A stretch of DNA of 64,000 nucleotides from Alcanivorax jadensis T9 (GTDB taxonomy: Bacteria; Pseudomonadota; Gammaproteobacteria; Pseudomonadales; Alcanivoracaceae): positions 1 to 64,000 of the forward strand of contig NZ_ARXU01000012.1 of the NCBI RefSeq assembly GCF_000756655.1, read 5' to 3'. Position 1 is the first letter of the stretch; each line of letters opens with the position of its first letter. The position numbers and the translations under genes are program-made. This document shows, one piece after another, positions 53,881 through 62,278 of the stretch. The notes beneath the pieces are model-generated. The model saw nothing but the letters and a program-made list of their open reading frames with translations, had not been told where the DNA came from and made no database searches.

Positions 53881-53886
53881 TAGAAT
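53881..53886 (+). promoter_or_regulatory. -10 box of the tRNA-Leu promoter
   Basis: TAGAAT lies 12 bases before the tRNA 5' end. A -35 box is not clear. The short leader fits a direct tRNA promoter. Confidence 0.45.
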
Positions 53887-53897
53887 ACCCGCCCATT

Positions 53898-53982
<85 letters not shown>

Positions 53983-53990
53983 TCTCAAAG

Positions 53991-54030
53991 AAAGGCCGTA
54001 ACAGCATTGCTGTTACGGCCTTTTGTTTTT
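53991..54030 (+). terminator. Terminator of tRNA-Leu
   Basis: AAAGGCCGTAACAGC (53991-54005) pairs with GCTGTTACGGCCTTT (54009-54023), followed by TTTGTTTTT. A 15-bp perfect stem. Confidence 0.95.
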
Positions 54031-54321
54031 TGGGCAAGCTTACGCCGGTTCAGTTGCGCCTACTGTAAAGATAGTTGCTCGCCCCTGAGATCGTCGGTCT
54101 GTAAAGGCCTCGAGGAAACGGCCCCGGGTTCTCCATAAACATTACCGGTTGGTTTATCCAGGTTTGGCAATAGGTTGCCCGGGTTTCTTATACCGCCACA
54201 CTCTGGCCAGGGTCACTATCAAGTTAATTTCATTTGCCGCTAGTTTTTACCTTCTTTTCATACCGTTCAACTCTCATAGCCCTAACATGCGCCCTGTCGA
54301 ATCCGCGAATCGGGGAAGGGT
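54031..54321. other. Gap after tRNA-Leu with no supported gene
   Basis: About 290 bases hold no ORF with a ribosome site and no repeat from the families in this window. The base composition becomes lower in GC near 54200-54300, upstream of the small protein at 54322. Confidence 0.5.
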
Positions 54322-54519
54322 ATGCGGTATTACCTCAGCAAGATAAAGGCCGACGAAGATACCTGGGAAATTCACACGGTGAATTGCCGGCATCTGCCAA
54401 ATGGCAACGACCAGCGCATTTATCTGGGTGATTTCACCCACTGTATCCACGCCTTGCCAGTGGCCAAGCTCTACTTCCGCACCTTGCGGTTTTGCCCGGA
54501 ATGCTCTCTGATCGCCTAG
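54322..54519 (+). CDS. Small Cys/His-containing protein
   Basis: The 65-residue protein has the pattern EIHTVNCRHLP ... RIYLGDFTHC ... FCPEC, shared with a small family I recall in Vibrio and other bacteria (EVHKxGCxxLP, NRIYLGxFxxC, CxxC). The cysteines and histidine could bind zinc. It starts with ATG behind GGGGAAGGG. Function is unknown. Confidence 0.65.
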   Translation: MRYYLSKIKADEDTWEIHTVNCRHLPNGNDQRIYLGDFTHCIHALPVAKLYFRTLRFCPECSLIA

Positions 54520-54574
54520 GTAGCTACTTGCGAGTTTGTCTCGCCCCGCGTAAAACAAAAGGGGAGGTGTCATT

Positions 54575-54787
54575 ATGCGAGTACATACGCAAGGCAGAGA
54601 GCAAAAGACCGAACACTTTCCGCCGGGTAAAAAGCTTGAGGGGGATCGTGTGCGCCTTCTGGCGTTGGTCGCGTTGGCGGTGGGGGCGATGGTGTTAGGC
54701 GGGTTAATCTATGCAGAAGGCCAGGCCGCACACAGTTCATTGCATGGTATCAAGGCATCGCTGATGGAGGCGGTGGACTCACTCTAG
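54575..54787 (+). CDS. Small single-pass membrane protein
   Basis: A 70-residue protein with a charged N-terminus (1-27) and one helix at ~28-47 (LLALVALAVGAMVLGGLIYA). The ATG at 54575 has GGGGAGG 8 bases upstream, which supports translation. It follows the Cys/His protein by 55 bases. No family is recognised. Confidence 0.55.
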   Translation: MRVHTQGREQKTEHFPPGKKLEGDRVRLLALVALAVGAMVLGGLIYAEGQAAHSSLHGIKASLMEAVDSL

Positions 54788-54831
54788 ACCATTTGGGGAA
54801 GCCGCCCGGCGAACCTCCCCGTGTTACCAGC

Positions 54832-55773
54832 CTAAAACGCGTTCTGTACGGTAACGGCCGTAGTCATTAGTGCCGTGTCCAGCACCTGGCGCCGCCGTGT
54901 CGGGTCCATCATGTTGAAACCAAAAGCCTGCAGGTCGTCTGCGTTGGGCTCCAAACGAATTACCCGCTTGCCCGCTTTTTCCAGTTTACTCACCTCCTGA
55001 TCCACGATACCGGTCATGTAGCGGCGTACCCGACGCTCGATGGCGGCCAGGGGTGAGCGAGGCTTGTCCGGCTGCCGTGAGGCCATGGGCGCGAGAATGA
55101 TTACCTCGTCTACGGCGCTGTCCACCAGTAGGTCCGCCGAGGTGGGAGAGGCGACACCGCCGTCAATGTAGCTGCGGTTGCCCAGGCTGACCGGTGGGCA
55201 CCAGAAGGGGACCCCATAGGACGCGCAGACCGCATCGGCAATGGAGGCCTGCGGGGTGCCACCTTTGCCGAAGGGCACCCGTTTGCCGGTGGTGGTATCC
55301 ACGGCCATGATCCAAGTGGCGGGGTGGGCTACCCAGTCTGCCCCTGCGGTAGCGTCGTTGATCAGTCGCCGGAAGGGCGCCATGTTGAACTGGCCCCGCG
55401 GCAGCAGGCCGCAGAAGGCAGTCAGCGGCGAGACTTCACCACGCAAGCCTTTCAGTACCAGCCGGGCACCGGTAAGGCTGGCGCCGGGCAGGGGGGGCAG
55501 GGCGCCGCCAGTGTCATGGTCATGATCCCAGCGGCACTGTTGGCTGGTGCCCTGCTGGCAGGCCAGCAACTGGGCCACGCTGACGCCGCTGCCCAGCAGG
55601 GTGGCCAGTACCGCGCCTGCTGAGGTGCCGATGAGAATATCGGCGTCGCGGGCATCCCAGTTCAGTTGCTGTTCCAGATGATGCAGGGCGGCGATGCTCC
55701 AGGCGCCGCCGGCGACGCCGCCGCAGCCCAGAACCAGGGCGCGACGTGGGGGCGTTTGGGTCGTGTTTGTCAT
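54832..55773 (-). CDS. Patatin-like phospholipase
   Basis: The 313-residue protein has the patatin catalytic dyad: oxyanion loop GCGGVAGG (16-23), nucleophile S51 in GTSAG and aspartate in DGGVASP near residue 210. Such enzymes hydrolyse acyl ester bonds of phospholipids or neutral lipids. There is no signal peptide, so it is probably cytosolic. It is the last gene of the TetR-SDR-monooxygenase-patatin operon, 18 bases after the monooxygenase. Confidence 0.88.
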   Translation of the reverse strand: MTNTTQTPPRRALVLGCGGVAGGAWSIAALHHLEQQLNWDARDADILIGTSAGAVLATLLGSGVSVAQLLACQQGTSQQCRWDHDHDTGGALPPLPGASLTGARLVLKGLRGEVSPLTAFCGLLPRGQFNMAPFRRLINDATAGADWVAHPATWIMAVDTTTGKRVPFGKGGTPQASIADAVCASYGVPFWCPPVSLGNRSYIDGGVASPTSADLLVDSAVDEVIILAPMASRQPDKPRSPLAAIERRVRRYMTGIVDQEVSKLEKAGKRVIRLEPNADDLQAFGFNMMDPTRRRQVLDTALMTTAVTVQNAF

Positions 55774-55791
55774 AATCAGGACCTGTTCATA

Positions 55792-57276
55792 TTAAAAGAC
55801 GGGTTGGCTGGCAGGAGTCAGTGAGTAGCTGCCGGCATCAAAGTCCTTGAGCAGACGCTGCATTTCCAGCGTGCTCCAGGGGAAACCCACGCTGTTGAAA
55901 CCGTTCTTGTCCAGGTAGTAGCTGGAGCAGCCGCCGGTGTTCCAGACCGTACCCTGCAGGTCTTTCTGCACCTTGCGGTTATAGGCTCTCTGGCTGTCGG
56001 CTTTCACTTCTACTCGGCTCAGTTGCTGCTCGCGCATGGTGTGCAGGGTGCTGAGGATATAGTTGATCTGCGCCTCGATGACGATAAAGGCGGAGTTGTG
56101 GCCGATGCCCAGGTTGGGCCCCAGCACCATGAAGGCGTTCGGCAAGCCGGCGATGGTGGTGCCGCGATAGGCCTGCATGCCGTCTTGCCACATGTCACTG
56201 AGTGACTCACCGGTATCGTTGAAGATGTGATCAGCAATGGGCGGTTCGGTGACGAAGAAACCGGTACCCAGAATGATCGTGTCCACCTCGCACTCGCTGC
56301 CGTCCTGACCCACCAGGGTGTTGCCGCGAACTTCCTGCAGGCCGGTAGCGAACACATCCACATTGCCCTGATTGAGCGCCGGGTAATACTGGTTGCTCAT
56401 CAGTACCCGTTTGCAGCCCAAGGTGTAATCCGGGGTGAGCTTGTCACGCAGGGCCGGGTCCTTGATGGCCAGCCGGATATGCGCCTCGCCCAGTTTCTGG
56501 ATCTGCCGAAGCAGGGCGGGTTTGCGAAAGCCGATGCCGAAGGTTTCAAAGCCACCGTAGAGGGTCTTGCGCCAGGCGTTCAGGGTGAACGGCAGGCGGA
56601 AGAAGTTTTCCTCGAGTTTGGGGATGGGGTGGTCTGGCTTGGGCAGCACCCATTGCGGGGTGCGCTGGAACAGGGTCAGGTGCTTTACCTTCGGCTGGAT
56701 TTCCGGCACAAACTGGATCGCCGAGGCGCCGGTGCCGATTACCGCTACCCGTTCGCCGCCCAGGTCGTGGTCATGGTCCCAGCGGGAGGAATGAAACAGC
56801 TTGCCCTGAAAATCCTTCAGGCCGGGAATGTTGGGAATGATTGGTTCGTGCAGGTAGCCGGAGCAGGCCACGATAGTGCGGGCCAGGTAGAGCCGATCGC
56901 CGGTCTGCACTTCCCAGAGGTTTTTGCTTTCCCGCCATTGGGCTCGTTCCACCGCCTGATTGAAGCGGATGTAATCGGGAATGGTGTGGCGCTGGGCGGT
57001 GTCGCGCACATAGTCGAGGATTTCCGCCTGCCCGGCGAAGGCCCGGCTCCAGTCCGGTTTTTGGGCGAAGGAATAGGAATACAACGCCGAGGGCACATCG
57101 CAGGCGCAGCCCGGGTAGGTATTGTCCCGCCAGGTGCCGCCCAGATCTGCGGCCTTTTCCAGGATCACAAAGTTACCGAAGCCGGCTTCCCTGAGGCGAA
57201 TGCCCAGGCCAATGCCGCTGATGCCGGCGCCCACGATCAGGACGTCATAAATCGGAGTATTGGCTTGCTGTGTCAT
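55792..57276 (-). CDS. Flavin-dependent (Baeyer-Villiger-type) monooxygenase
   Basis: The 494-residue protein has the FAD motif GAGISGIG (~16-23), a central NADPH-binding GTGASAIQ and the Baeyer-Villiger-type signature FQGKLFHSSRWD. The N-terminal segment GGTWRDNTYPGCACDVPS is typical of EthA/Rv3083-like and AlmA-like enzymes, which insert oxygen into ketones or oxidise long alkanes. The substrate cannot be told from sequence. It lies 13 bases after the SDR gene, upstream of the patatin gene. Confidence 0.88.
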   Translation of the reverse strand: MTQQANTPIYDVLIVGAGISGIGLGIRLREAGFGNFVILEKAADLGGTWRDNTYPGCACDVPSALYSYSFAQKPDWSRAFAGQAEILDYVRDTAQRHTIPDYIRFNQAVERAQWRESKNLWEVQTGDRLYLARTIVACSGYLHEPIIPNIPGLKDFQGKLFHSSRWDHDHDLGGERVAVIGTGASAIQFVPEIQPKVKHLTLFQRTPQWVLPKPDHPIPKLEENFFRLPFTLNAWRKTLYGGFETFGIGFRKPALLRQIQKLGEAHIRLAIKDPALRDKLTPDYTLGCKRVLMSNQYYPALNQGNVDVFATGLQEVRGNTLVGQDGSECEVDTIILGTGFFVTEPPIADHIFNDTGESLSDMWQDGMQAYRGTTIAGLPNAFMVLGPNLGIGHNSAFIVIEAQINYILSTLHTMREQQLSRVEVKADSQRAYNRKVQKDLQGTVWNTGGCSSYYLDKNGFNSVGFPWSTLEMQRLLKDFDAGSYSLTPASQPVF

Positions 57277-57289
57277 GGCTTGTCCGGGG

Positions 57290-58063
57290 TCACTGGTTGG
57301 GTTGCGGGCTGAAGAAATCCATGGCCCGGTTAGTCAGATTCAGGTTGGCTACCTGCTTGGCGAGGGCGTAGATATCCGGATAGATCACCCGGGCTCCGCC
57401 CTTGCCGAAGGTGCGGTAAATGCGTTCGGCCAGTACCTCCGGTTTGCCGGTGGGGATATAACGTGACACCGGACCTTTTTTCACCTGGCTGCGCGCATGA
57501 CTTTCCAGGCCGGAATGGATCGGTCCCGGATAGACGGTGATCACATTGACGCCCTGTTTTTTCAGGTCCAGCCGGGCAATTTCCGAGGCCAGGCCGATGC
57601 CGGCCTTGGCGCCGCCGTAGTAACTGCAGCCACGGATCGGCACGCGCCCGGCCATGCTGGCCACATTGATCACGCATCCGTTCCGGGCCTCCATCATGGC
57701 CGGCAGCGCCAGGTTCATGAGTCGCATGGGGGCGGTGAAGTTGATATCCAGCAGGCGCTTGCCTTGTTCCCAGCCGGTGCCGGTGATGCTGATGATGTCC
57801 ATGATGCCGGCACAGTTGATCAGCACATCCACTGGCCCGCGGCGGTCCACCAGCGATTGCCACCAGGCGGGTAGAGCATCAATAGCGGTCAGGTCGCAGA
57901 CTTCGGCCTGGGCATCATGGGTATTGGCGGCATGCTCGAGCGCCTCCGCATTCAGATCCACCAGGGTGATGCGGGCGTCAGGATGATGTCGGCGAAACTG
58001 CCCGGCGAGCTGGCCGCCGATGGCGCCGGCGCCGCCGGTAATCAGGATATGCGTTGGGGTCAT
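57290..58063 (-). CDS. Short-chain dehydrogenase/reductase
   Basis: The 257-residue SDR has cofactor motif TGGAGAIGG (~9-17), NCAG (~87), and the catalytic Ser (NVASMAG) with YYGGAKAG. A ketone or alcohol substrate related to the next gene's chemistry is likely, since SDR plus Baeyer-Villiger monooxygenase pairs convert an alcohol to a ketone and then to an ester. The start is 2 bases after the TetR stop. Confidence 0.87.
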   Translation of the reverse strand: MTPTHILITGGAGAIGGQLAGQFRRHHPDARITLVDLNAEALEHAANTHDAQAEVCDLTAIDALPAWWQSLVDRRGPVDVLINCAGIMDIISITGTGWEQGKRLLDINFTAPMRLMNLALPAMMEARNGCVINVASMAGRVPIRGCSYYGGAKAGIGLASEIARLDLKKQGVNVITVYPGPIHSGLESHARSQVKKGPVSRYIPTGKPEVLAERIYRTFGKGGARVIYPDIYALAKQVANLNLTNRAMDFFSPQPNQ

Positions 58064-58065
58064 GA

Positions 58066-58686
58066 TTATTTGCTCTTGTTGTCGTGATTGGCGATGGCGA
58101 GCCAGCAGGCATCCCTGGCCCGTTTCAGGTCGTCGTCATCCAGGGTCAGGTAGCCCAGCCGTTCCGCCTTGAACACGCCCACAAAGGCCCCCCAGAACAG
58201 GGCGATGGCCAGGTCCGGTTTCATGATGTCGTTGAGCAATCCGGTGCGCTGACCGATCACCACCATGATGCCCAGGGGAATCAGCAGGCCCTGTTCCTGA
58301 TGACGGCTTTCCGCGTCCAGGTAGTTGTGGTGATCCTGCATTTCCAGAAAACGAAAGGCATCCGGCTCCTCGCGGGCAAAGGCGGTGAGCCGGGCCCACA
58401 AGTTGTCGAACAGGCTGCGTGACGGGTGCATCAGATCCAGGTCGCTCAGCAACCGTTCCTGAAGACGACGTTTGCTGTCGCGGAACACGGCATTGATCAA
58501 TGCTTCCTTGCTATCGAAATAGCGATACAAGGTGCCGACACCGACACCGGCTTCAGCGGCAATCGGTGGTACCGGTGTGCCGTGCAGGCCGTGCTCGGCA
58601 AACACCCGTAGAGCGGCACGAATGATCTGTTCGTGCTTGCGAGCTTCCTTGTTGTCGACCGGGGTCGTCCGGGCAGGGGTGGCCAT
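58066..58686 (-). CDS. TetR-family transcriptional regulator
   Basis: The 206-residue repressor has a helix-turn-helix at ~20-66 (IIRAALRVFAEHGLHGTPV ... VGVGTLYRYFDSKEAL) and a ligand-binding C-terminal domain. The ATG at 58686 is chosen; upstream in-frame codons come from a family-D repeat. An inverted repeat at 58708-58723, 22 bases before the start, is its probable operator, so it likely represses its own operon, which continues with the SDR, monooxygenase and patatin genes. Confidence 0.9.
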   Translation of the reverse strand: MATPARTTPVDNKEARKHEQIIRAALRVFAEHGLHGTPVPPIAAEAGVGVGTLYRYFDSKEALINAVFRDSKRRLQERLLSDLDLMHPSRSLFDNLWARLTAFAREEPDAFRFLEMQDHHNYLDAESRHQEQGLLIPLGIMVVIGQRTGLLNDIMKPDLAIALFWGAFVGVFKAERLGYLTLDDDDLKRARDACWLAIANHDNKSK

Positions 58687-58707
58687 GGCAGGTCTCACTC
58701 GACAGAT

Positions 58708-58723
58708 GAATGAATGTTCATTC
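58708..58723. promoter_or_regulatory. TetR-type operator (GAATGAA-TG-TTCATTC)
   Basis: A 7-bp perfect inverted repeat with a 2-base centre lies in the promoter region of the TetR operon. Its length and AT-rich arms are typical of TetR/FadR-type operators. Repression of the four-gene operon is inferred. Confidence 0.75.
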
Positions 58724-58825
58724 CGGAACTGTGCCATTGATTGATGTTTTTGTGGAAGGGTCATTTGGGGACAAATGAGAGAGGCAAGCCGTATGAGCGG
58801 CGATAGCCCAACAAAATCAAAAGCC

Positions 58826-58903
58826 TTTTCACCACAGAGGGCACAGAGCACACAGAGCAAAAGCCGCCTTTTGCTCAGTGATTTCTGTGCCTTCTGTGGT
58901 AAA
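58826..58903. repeat. Paired family-D repeats
   Basis: Left arm 58826-58862 (TTTTCACCACAGAGGGCACA onward) and right arm 58869-58903 (to CTTCTGTGGTAAA) are inverted and almost touch. This is the most compact copy in the window. Confidence 0.85.
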
Positions 58904-58966
58904 TCAGTCTTTTCAGAGGTTCGGCTACCGCGCCGTCAGCGACGCTCCTAGGGATGGGGGTAGGGG

Positions 58967-59467
58967 TCAGATCAACCCCTTCTCCCGGGCGGCAAGCTCG
59001 GTGAGTTCGGCGGCGAGGGTGACCGGGCGAGCGTAGGAGCGGTCATAGTGGGCCCGGGCCAGGGCGTGGCATTCGGCACTGATCTGATCGTAGAGTTCTC
59101 GCGGCAACAGCCCCCGGGATGGGGGCAGGGCGCGCAGGCCGAAGCGGTCATAGGGGATCTGTTGTTTGCCGGCGGCCTTGAGCAGCTCCGGTACCCAGCC
59201 CTGGGGGGAAAGCTGGGTCTGGTAGCGCAGGTTCTGAAAGTCCATCTCTGCCGCCAGCCGGGCCGCATCGGTGACCACGAAATAGTTGTCCACCACCTGG
59301 CAGAGCAGCAGATTCAGCCGTTTCCAGACGATTTGCTTCTCTTCGTTAGTGTAACCATTCCAGTGCACCACCTCGTGACTGAAGCGGCAACAGCCACGAC
59401 AGACCGTATCACCGAAGACGGTGGAACAGACGCCGATACAGGGGGTGTGGATACGATTAACTGCCAT
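58967..59467 (-). CDS. DUF1289-containing protein
   Basis: The 166-residue protein begins with the DUF1289 zinc-like cluster (TPCIGVCSTVFGDTVCRGCCR), then FSHEVVHWNGYTNEEKQ. This N-terminal module occurs alone in many proteobacteria; here it is followed by a ~110-residue domain that I do not recognise. Function is unknown. It is monocistronic and divergent from the lipoprotein at 59664. Confidence 0.8.
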   Translation of the reverse strand: MAVNRIHTPCIGVCSTVFGDTVCRGCCRFSHEVVHWNGYTNEEKQIVWKRLNLLLCQVVDNYFVVTDAARLAAEMDFQNLRYQTQLSPQGWVPELLKAAGKQQIPYDRFGLRALPPSRGLLPRELYDQISAECHALARAHYDRSYARPVTLAAELTELAAREKGLI

Positions 59468-59663
59468 GGCGGAAGATTAGCAGAAAAGGCGGGGCAGGGT
59501 AGAGGAGGGACGAATCACTTGGCGGGAATTTGAGCACCTACCTTCATCTTGAGCAATACTCGCAAATCGGCCATAGTTAGCACCTTCATAAGCATTATCT
59601 TGCGCGGAATAATAAACAGGGTCGCCCCAGATCAACGGGAAGCGGCATCACTGGAGAATAATA

Positions 59664-60260
59664 ATGCGATTGGCTGTGTTGCTGGCAGCTTGCCTGTGGA
59701 CGCTTTCGGGATGCTCCAGCCTCGGTGTGGGAGTCCCCTCGACCCCCGGTGCCTTCATCCATGCCCCCCAGGGCAAGACCTTTAAACCCATGGATACGCT
59801 GGACCCGCGTAATGCCATGGTCTACATCTATCGTCCGATTACCCGTTGGGGCTATGAAGAGGTTCAGGCGCCGGTGTTTTTCCTGGACGCTTCCCAGCTG
59901 TTCGGTCTCAAGGCCGGGGCCTATAGCTGGCTGGAATTGCCCGCCGGCACCCATGACTTCTACGCTCGCCGCCCGCTCAGTGTGCTCTATCTGAAAATGG
60001 TGTTCGAGATGCCTCTGGAAGTGGAGGGCGGCAAGGACTACTACTTCCGCTACTCGGAAACCCGCCCGCTGGATATGGAAGAGCTGGTTGCCAATCCCCA
60101 GGATTACCAGCAAGCCGGGCCGTTACAGCAGGTACCCCGTGCCGTGGCCCTGCGCGAAATCGCTGACCTACGTCTGGATGAGCCTGGTGTCTACTACGCC
60201 GGCAAGGACAGCAAGGTACCGCGCTGGGCGCCGTTCTATACGTATACGGCGGAAAAATGA
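59664..60260 (+). CDS. DUF2846-like lipoprotein
   Basis: The 198-residue protein has a lipobox signal (LLAACLWTLSGC, Cys17). The mature domain has AMVYIYRPITRWGYEEV and LPAGTHDFYARRPLS ... GKDYYFRY, the pattern of DUF2846, of unknown function. The ATG at 59664 follows TGGAGAATA. A terminator follows at 60300. Confidence 0.82.
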   Translation: MRLAVLLAACLWTLSGCSSLGVGVPSTPGAFIHAPQGKTFKPMDTLDPRNAMVYIYRPITRWGYEEVQAPVFFLDASQLFGLKAGAYSWLELPAGTHDFYARRPLSVLYLKMVFEMPLEVEGGKDYYFRYSETRPLDMEELVANPQDYQQAGPLQQVPRAVALREIADLRLDEPGVYYAGKDSKVPRWAPFYTYTAEK

Positions 60261-60266
60261 TAGCTA

Positions 60267-60284
60267 CGAGTGGCTAGCCACTCG
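60267..60284. repeat. 18-base perfect palindrome
   Basis: CGAGTGGCTAGCCACTCG lies 7 bases after the lipoprotein stop, ahead of the terminator. It contains CTAG, like the heptamer array, and forms a small hairpin. Confidence 0.7.
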
Positions 60285-60299
60285 CTTCCAGCAAGAACA

Positions 60300-60327
60300 A
60301 AAAAGCCCCGGCATGCCGGGGCTTTTT
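60300..60327 (+). terminator. Terminator of the DUF2846-like gene
   Basis: AAAAGCCCCGGCATGCCGGGGCTTTTT: a near-perfect stem with T tail. Confidence 0.93.
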
Positions 60328-60360
60328 GTTTTCTGGAGAGGAATAACCTTTCTACGAAGC

Positions 60361-60534
60361 CGCTGTAGGAGCGGCGCTTGAGCCGCGAGCCTCGCGTAGC
60401 GAGGAAATCGACCGCAGAGCCTGCCCCGGACTTGATCCGGGGGCGATCAGGCATTTGCCGAACTCAACAGGTCTATACGTGTTCGCGATCTTCCGGGGCC
60501 GCGGTTCGCGGCTCAAGCGCCGCTCCTACAGCAG
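60361..60534. repeat. Composite REP-like repeat, family A-long
   Basis: It starts CGCTGTAGGAGCGGCGCTTG (with TCTACGAAGC just before) and ends GCTCAAGCGCCGCTCCTACA. Outer arms pair strongly over ~25 bases. The middle has its own hairpins (CCCCGGACTTGATCCGGGG) and segments shared with 38462 and 48968. It separates the lipoprotein from the thioesterase gene. Confidence 0.85.
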
Positions 60535-60571
60535 ATTTTTCTGTTAGCTCGTAGCTCGTAGCTACTAGCAG

Positions 60572-61096
60572 CTAGTCACTCTCCGTCAGCCGCCGCTTGG
60601 TCTGCAACAACCGCTTCCACTGTTCCACATACTCCGGCAGGGCCGGGGAGGTCTGGTTGAAGCCGGTGATTTCCTGCAGGGTCTGGGGGCTGATGGATTT
60701 GCCGCCATAAACGTTGGCCACCCGCAGCAGGGCATGGGTGTGTAGTTTGCGCTGGGACTCGAAGCGCTGATCGTAGTACACGTATTTGTCGTCCCAGCCG
60801 AGAATGCGGGTGTGGACCTGGAACTGCTGGTAGGGGCGCAGTTCGCGGATATAGGAAATCTCGGTATTGGCCACCACGCCATTACAGCGCGCCTCGATCA
60901 TGCGGTTGAGCAACCCGGTGACCACCGCATGTTCCAGTCGGCAGCGATCCATGAACTTCAGGTATTTGGCATTGTTCAGATGCATGTTCAGGTCAATATC
61001 CAGCAACCCCACCCGGTATTCCTGGGTGACAACATCAAACAGCTGGTGTGTGGGCGGCCGTTTACGACGGCGAGCCGCGCTGATCAGTTCGAGCAT
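60572..61096 (-). CDS. Hotdog-fold thioesterase
   Basis: The 174-residue protein has the 4HBT-like signature DIDLNMHLNNAKYL (~34-47), with the conserved Asp/Asn region, then MDRCRLEHAV and ELRPYQQFQVHTRIL. It resembles the THEM6-type acyl-CoA thioesterases. The substrate chain length is unknown. The ATG at 61096 follows GGGAGA. An AGCTCGTAGCTCGTAGCT repeat follows the gene. Confidence 0.85.
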   Translation of the reverse strand: MLELISAARRRKRPPTHQLFDVVTQEYRVGLLDIDLNMHLNNAKYLKFMDRCRLEHAVVTGLLNRMIEARCNGVVANTEISYIRELRPYQQFQVHTRILGWDDKYVYYDQRFESQRKLHTHALLRVANVYGGKSISPQTLQEITGFNQTSPALPEYVEQWKRLLQTKRRLTESD

Positions 61097-61309
61097 CCGA
61101 TCTCCCTATGCCACGGTAGCCCGTGACCCCTTTTATTCTTTCGAAGACTGAATCGGCAAAAAAACGCGGTTCAGTATAACGGTACCAGTGCCAGTTCACA
61201 CTATTCACTGATGTCAAAGTGGTCAGTTTTACAGTCTTTGCAGTCCTGGCCAACGTATGGCGTGCATTGCGGGTCGCTATGGACTGTGATTCAGAGGTAG
61301 TGATGATGG

Positions 61310-62278
61310 TCAGGCACAGGCCAGATGCAGACTGAACAGGCTGTCACTATCGGTCCAGCAGGCGGAGGGTGTGAAACCGGCGGCGACCAGTTCGGCGGAA
61401 AATCCTTCGACGGTGAATTTGTAGGAATTTTCCGTATGAATACGGGTGCCGGCGGAGAGTGTCAGGCTATTTTTGCCGAGCTGGATGTGCTGGTCCTGCA
61501 GGCATTCCAGGTGCATTTCGATACGATTTTGCGCGCTGTTGTAGAACGCCAGATGGCGCATGGTGTCGGTATCGAAACCACAATCCAGTTCCCGGTTCAG
61601 ATGATGCAGTGCATTCAGATTGAAGGCAGCAGTGAGTCCCCCGGCATCATTGTAGGCGGCATGGAGTTGTTCGCAGGGTTTCTGCAGATCCGCTCCGATC
61701 AGCAGGGAACCGCCGGGGCCCGCCAGTTCGCGCAGGCCGCGCAGGAAAGCCGCTCGCTGTGTCGGTTCAAAATTGCCGATGGTGGAGCCAGGAAAAAAAA
61801 CCAGACGCCCCGGCTGTTGTAATCCCTCCGGCATGGCCATGGCCTGGCAATAATCCGCGCAAACGGCGCTGATATGTATCCGGGGGAAGTCGTCGGCCAG
61901 GCGCCGTGACGCGCCAAGCAGGCATTCCCGGGAAATTTCCAGTGGCATGTAGTGAGTCGGTTGCCAGGCATCGAGTAATACCCGCACCTTTTCACAACTG
62001 CCGGCACCGGGTTCGGCGATGGTGTGGATGCCGTCCAGCCGTGAATGAATCTCCCCGGCGTAGCGATGCAGCAAACTCGCTTCGGTGCGGGTGGGGTAGT
62101 ACTCCGGGGTGCGGGTAATCCGGTCGAACAGGCTGGAGCCGGTTTCGTCATAGAAAAACTTGGGATGCAGCGTCGGTGTCGGTGCCCGCAGGGATTCACT
62201 GACTTCGGCCAGCATGTCGGTGGTGGGTGGCTGCAGGTCGAAGAAAGTCAGGTTGGGGCCGAGCTGTTGCTGGTTCAC
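61310..62278 (-). CDS. egtD: L-histidine N-alpha-methyltransferase EgtD
   Basis: EgtD trimethylates histidine to hercynine, the first step of ergothioneine synthesis. The 322-residue protein has DETGSSLFDRITRTPEYYPTR (N-terminal substrate region), the SAM motif AEPGAGSCEKVRVLLDA and PGSTIGNFEP. Its GTG start overlaps the egtB stop (GTGA, 62275-62278), so the two are translationally coupled. Confidence 0.92.
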   Translation of the reverse strand: MNQQQLGPNLTFFDLQPPTTDMLAEVSESLRAPTPTLHPKFFYDETGSSLFDRITRTPEYYPTRTEASLLHRYAGEIHSRLDGIHTIAEPGAGSCEKVRVLLDAWQPTHYMPLEISRECLLGASRRLADDFPRIHISAVCADYCQAMAMPEGLQQPGRLVFFPGSTIGNFEPTQRAAFLRGLRELAGPGGSLLIGADLQKPCEQLHAAYNDAGGLTAAFNLNALHHLNRELDCGFDTDTMRHLAFYNSAQNRIEMHLECLQDQHIQLGKNSLTLSAGTRIHTENSYKFTVEGFSAELVAAGFTPSACWTDSDSLFSLHLACA

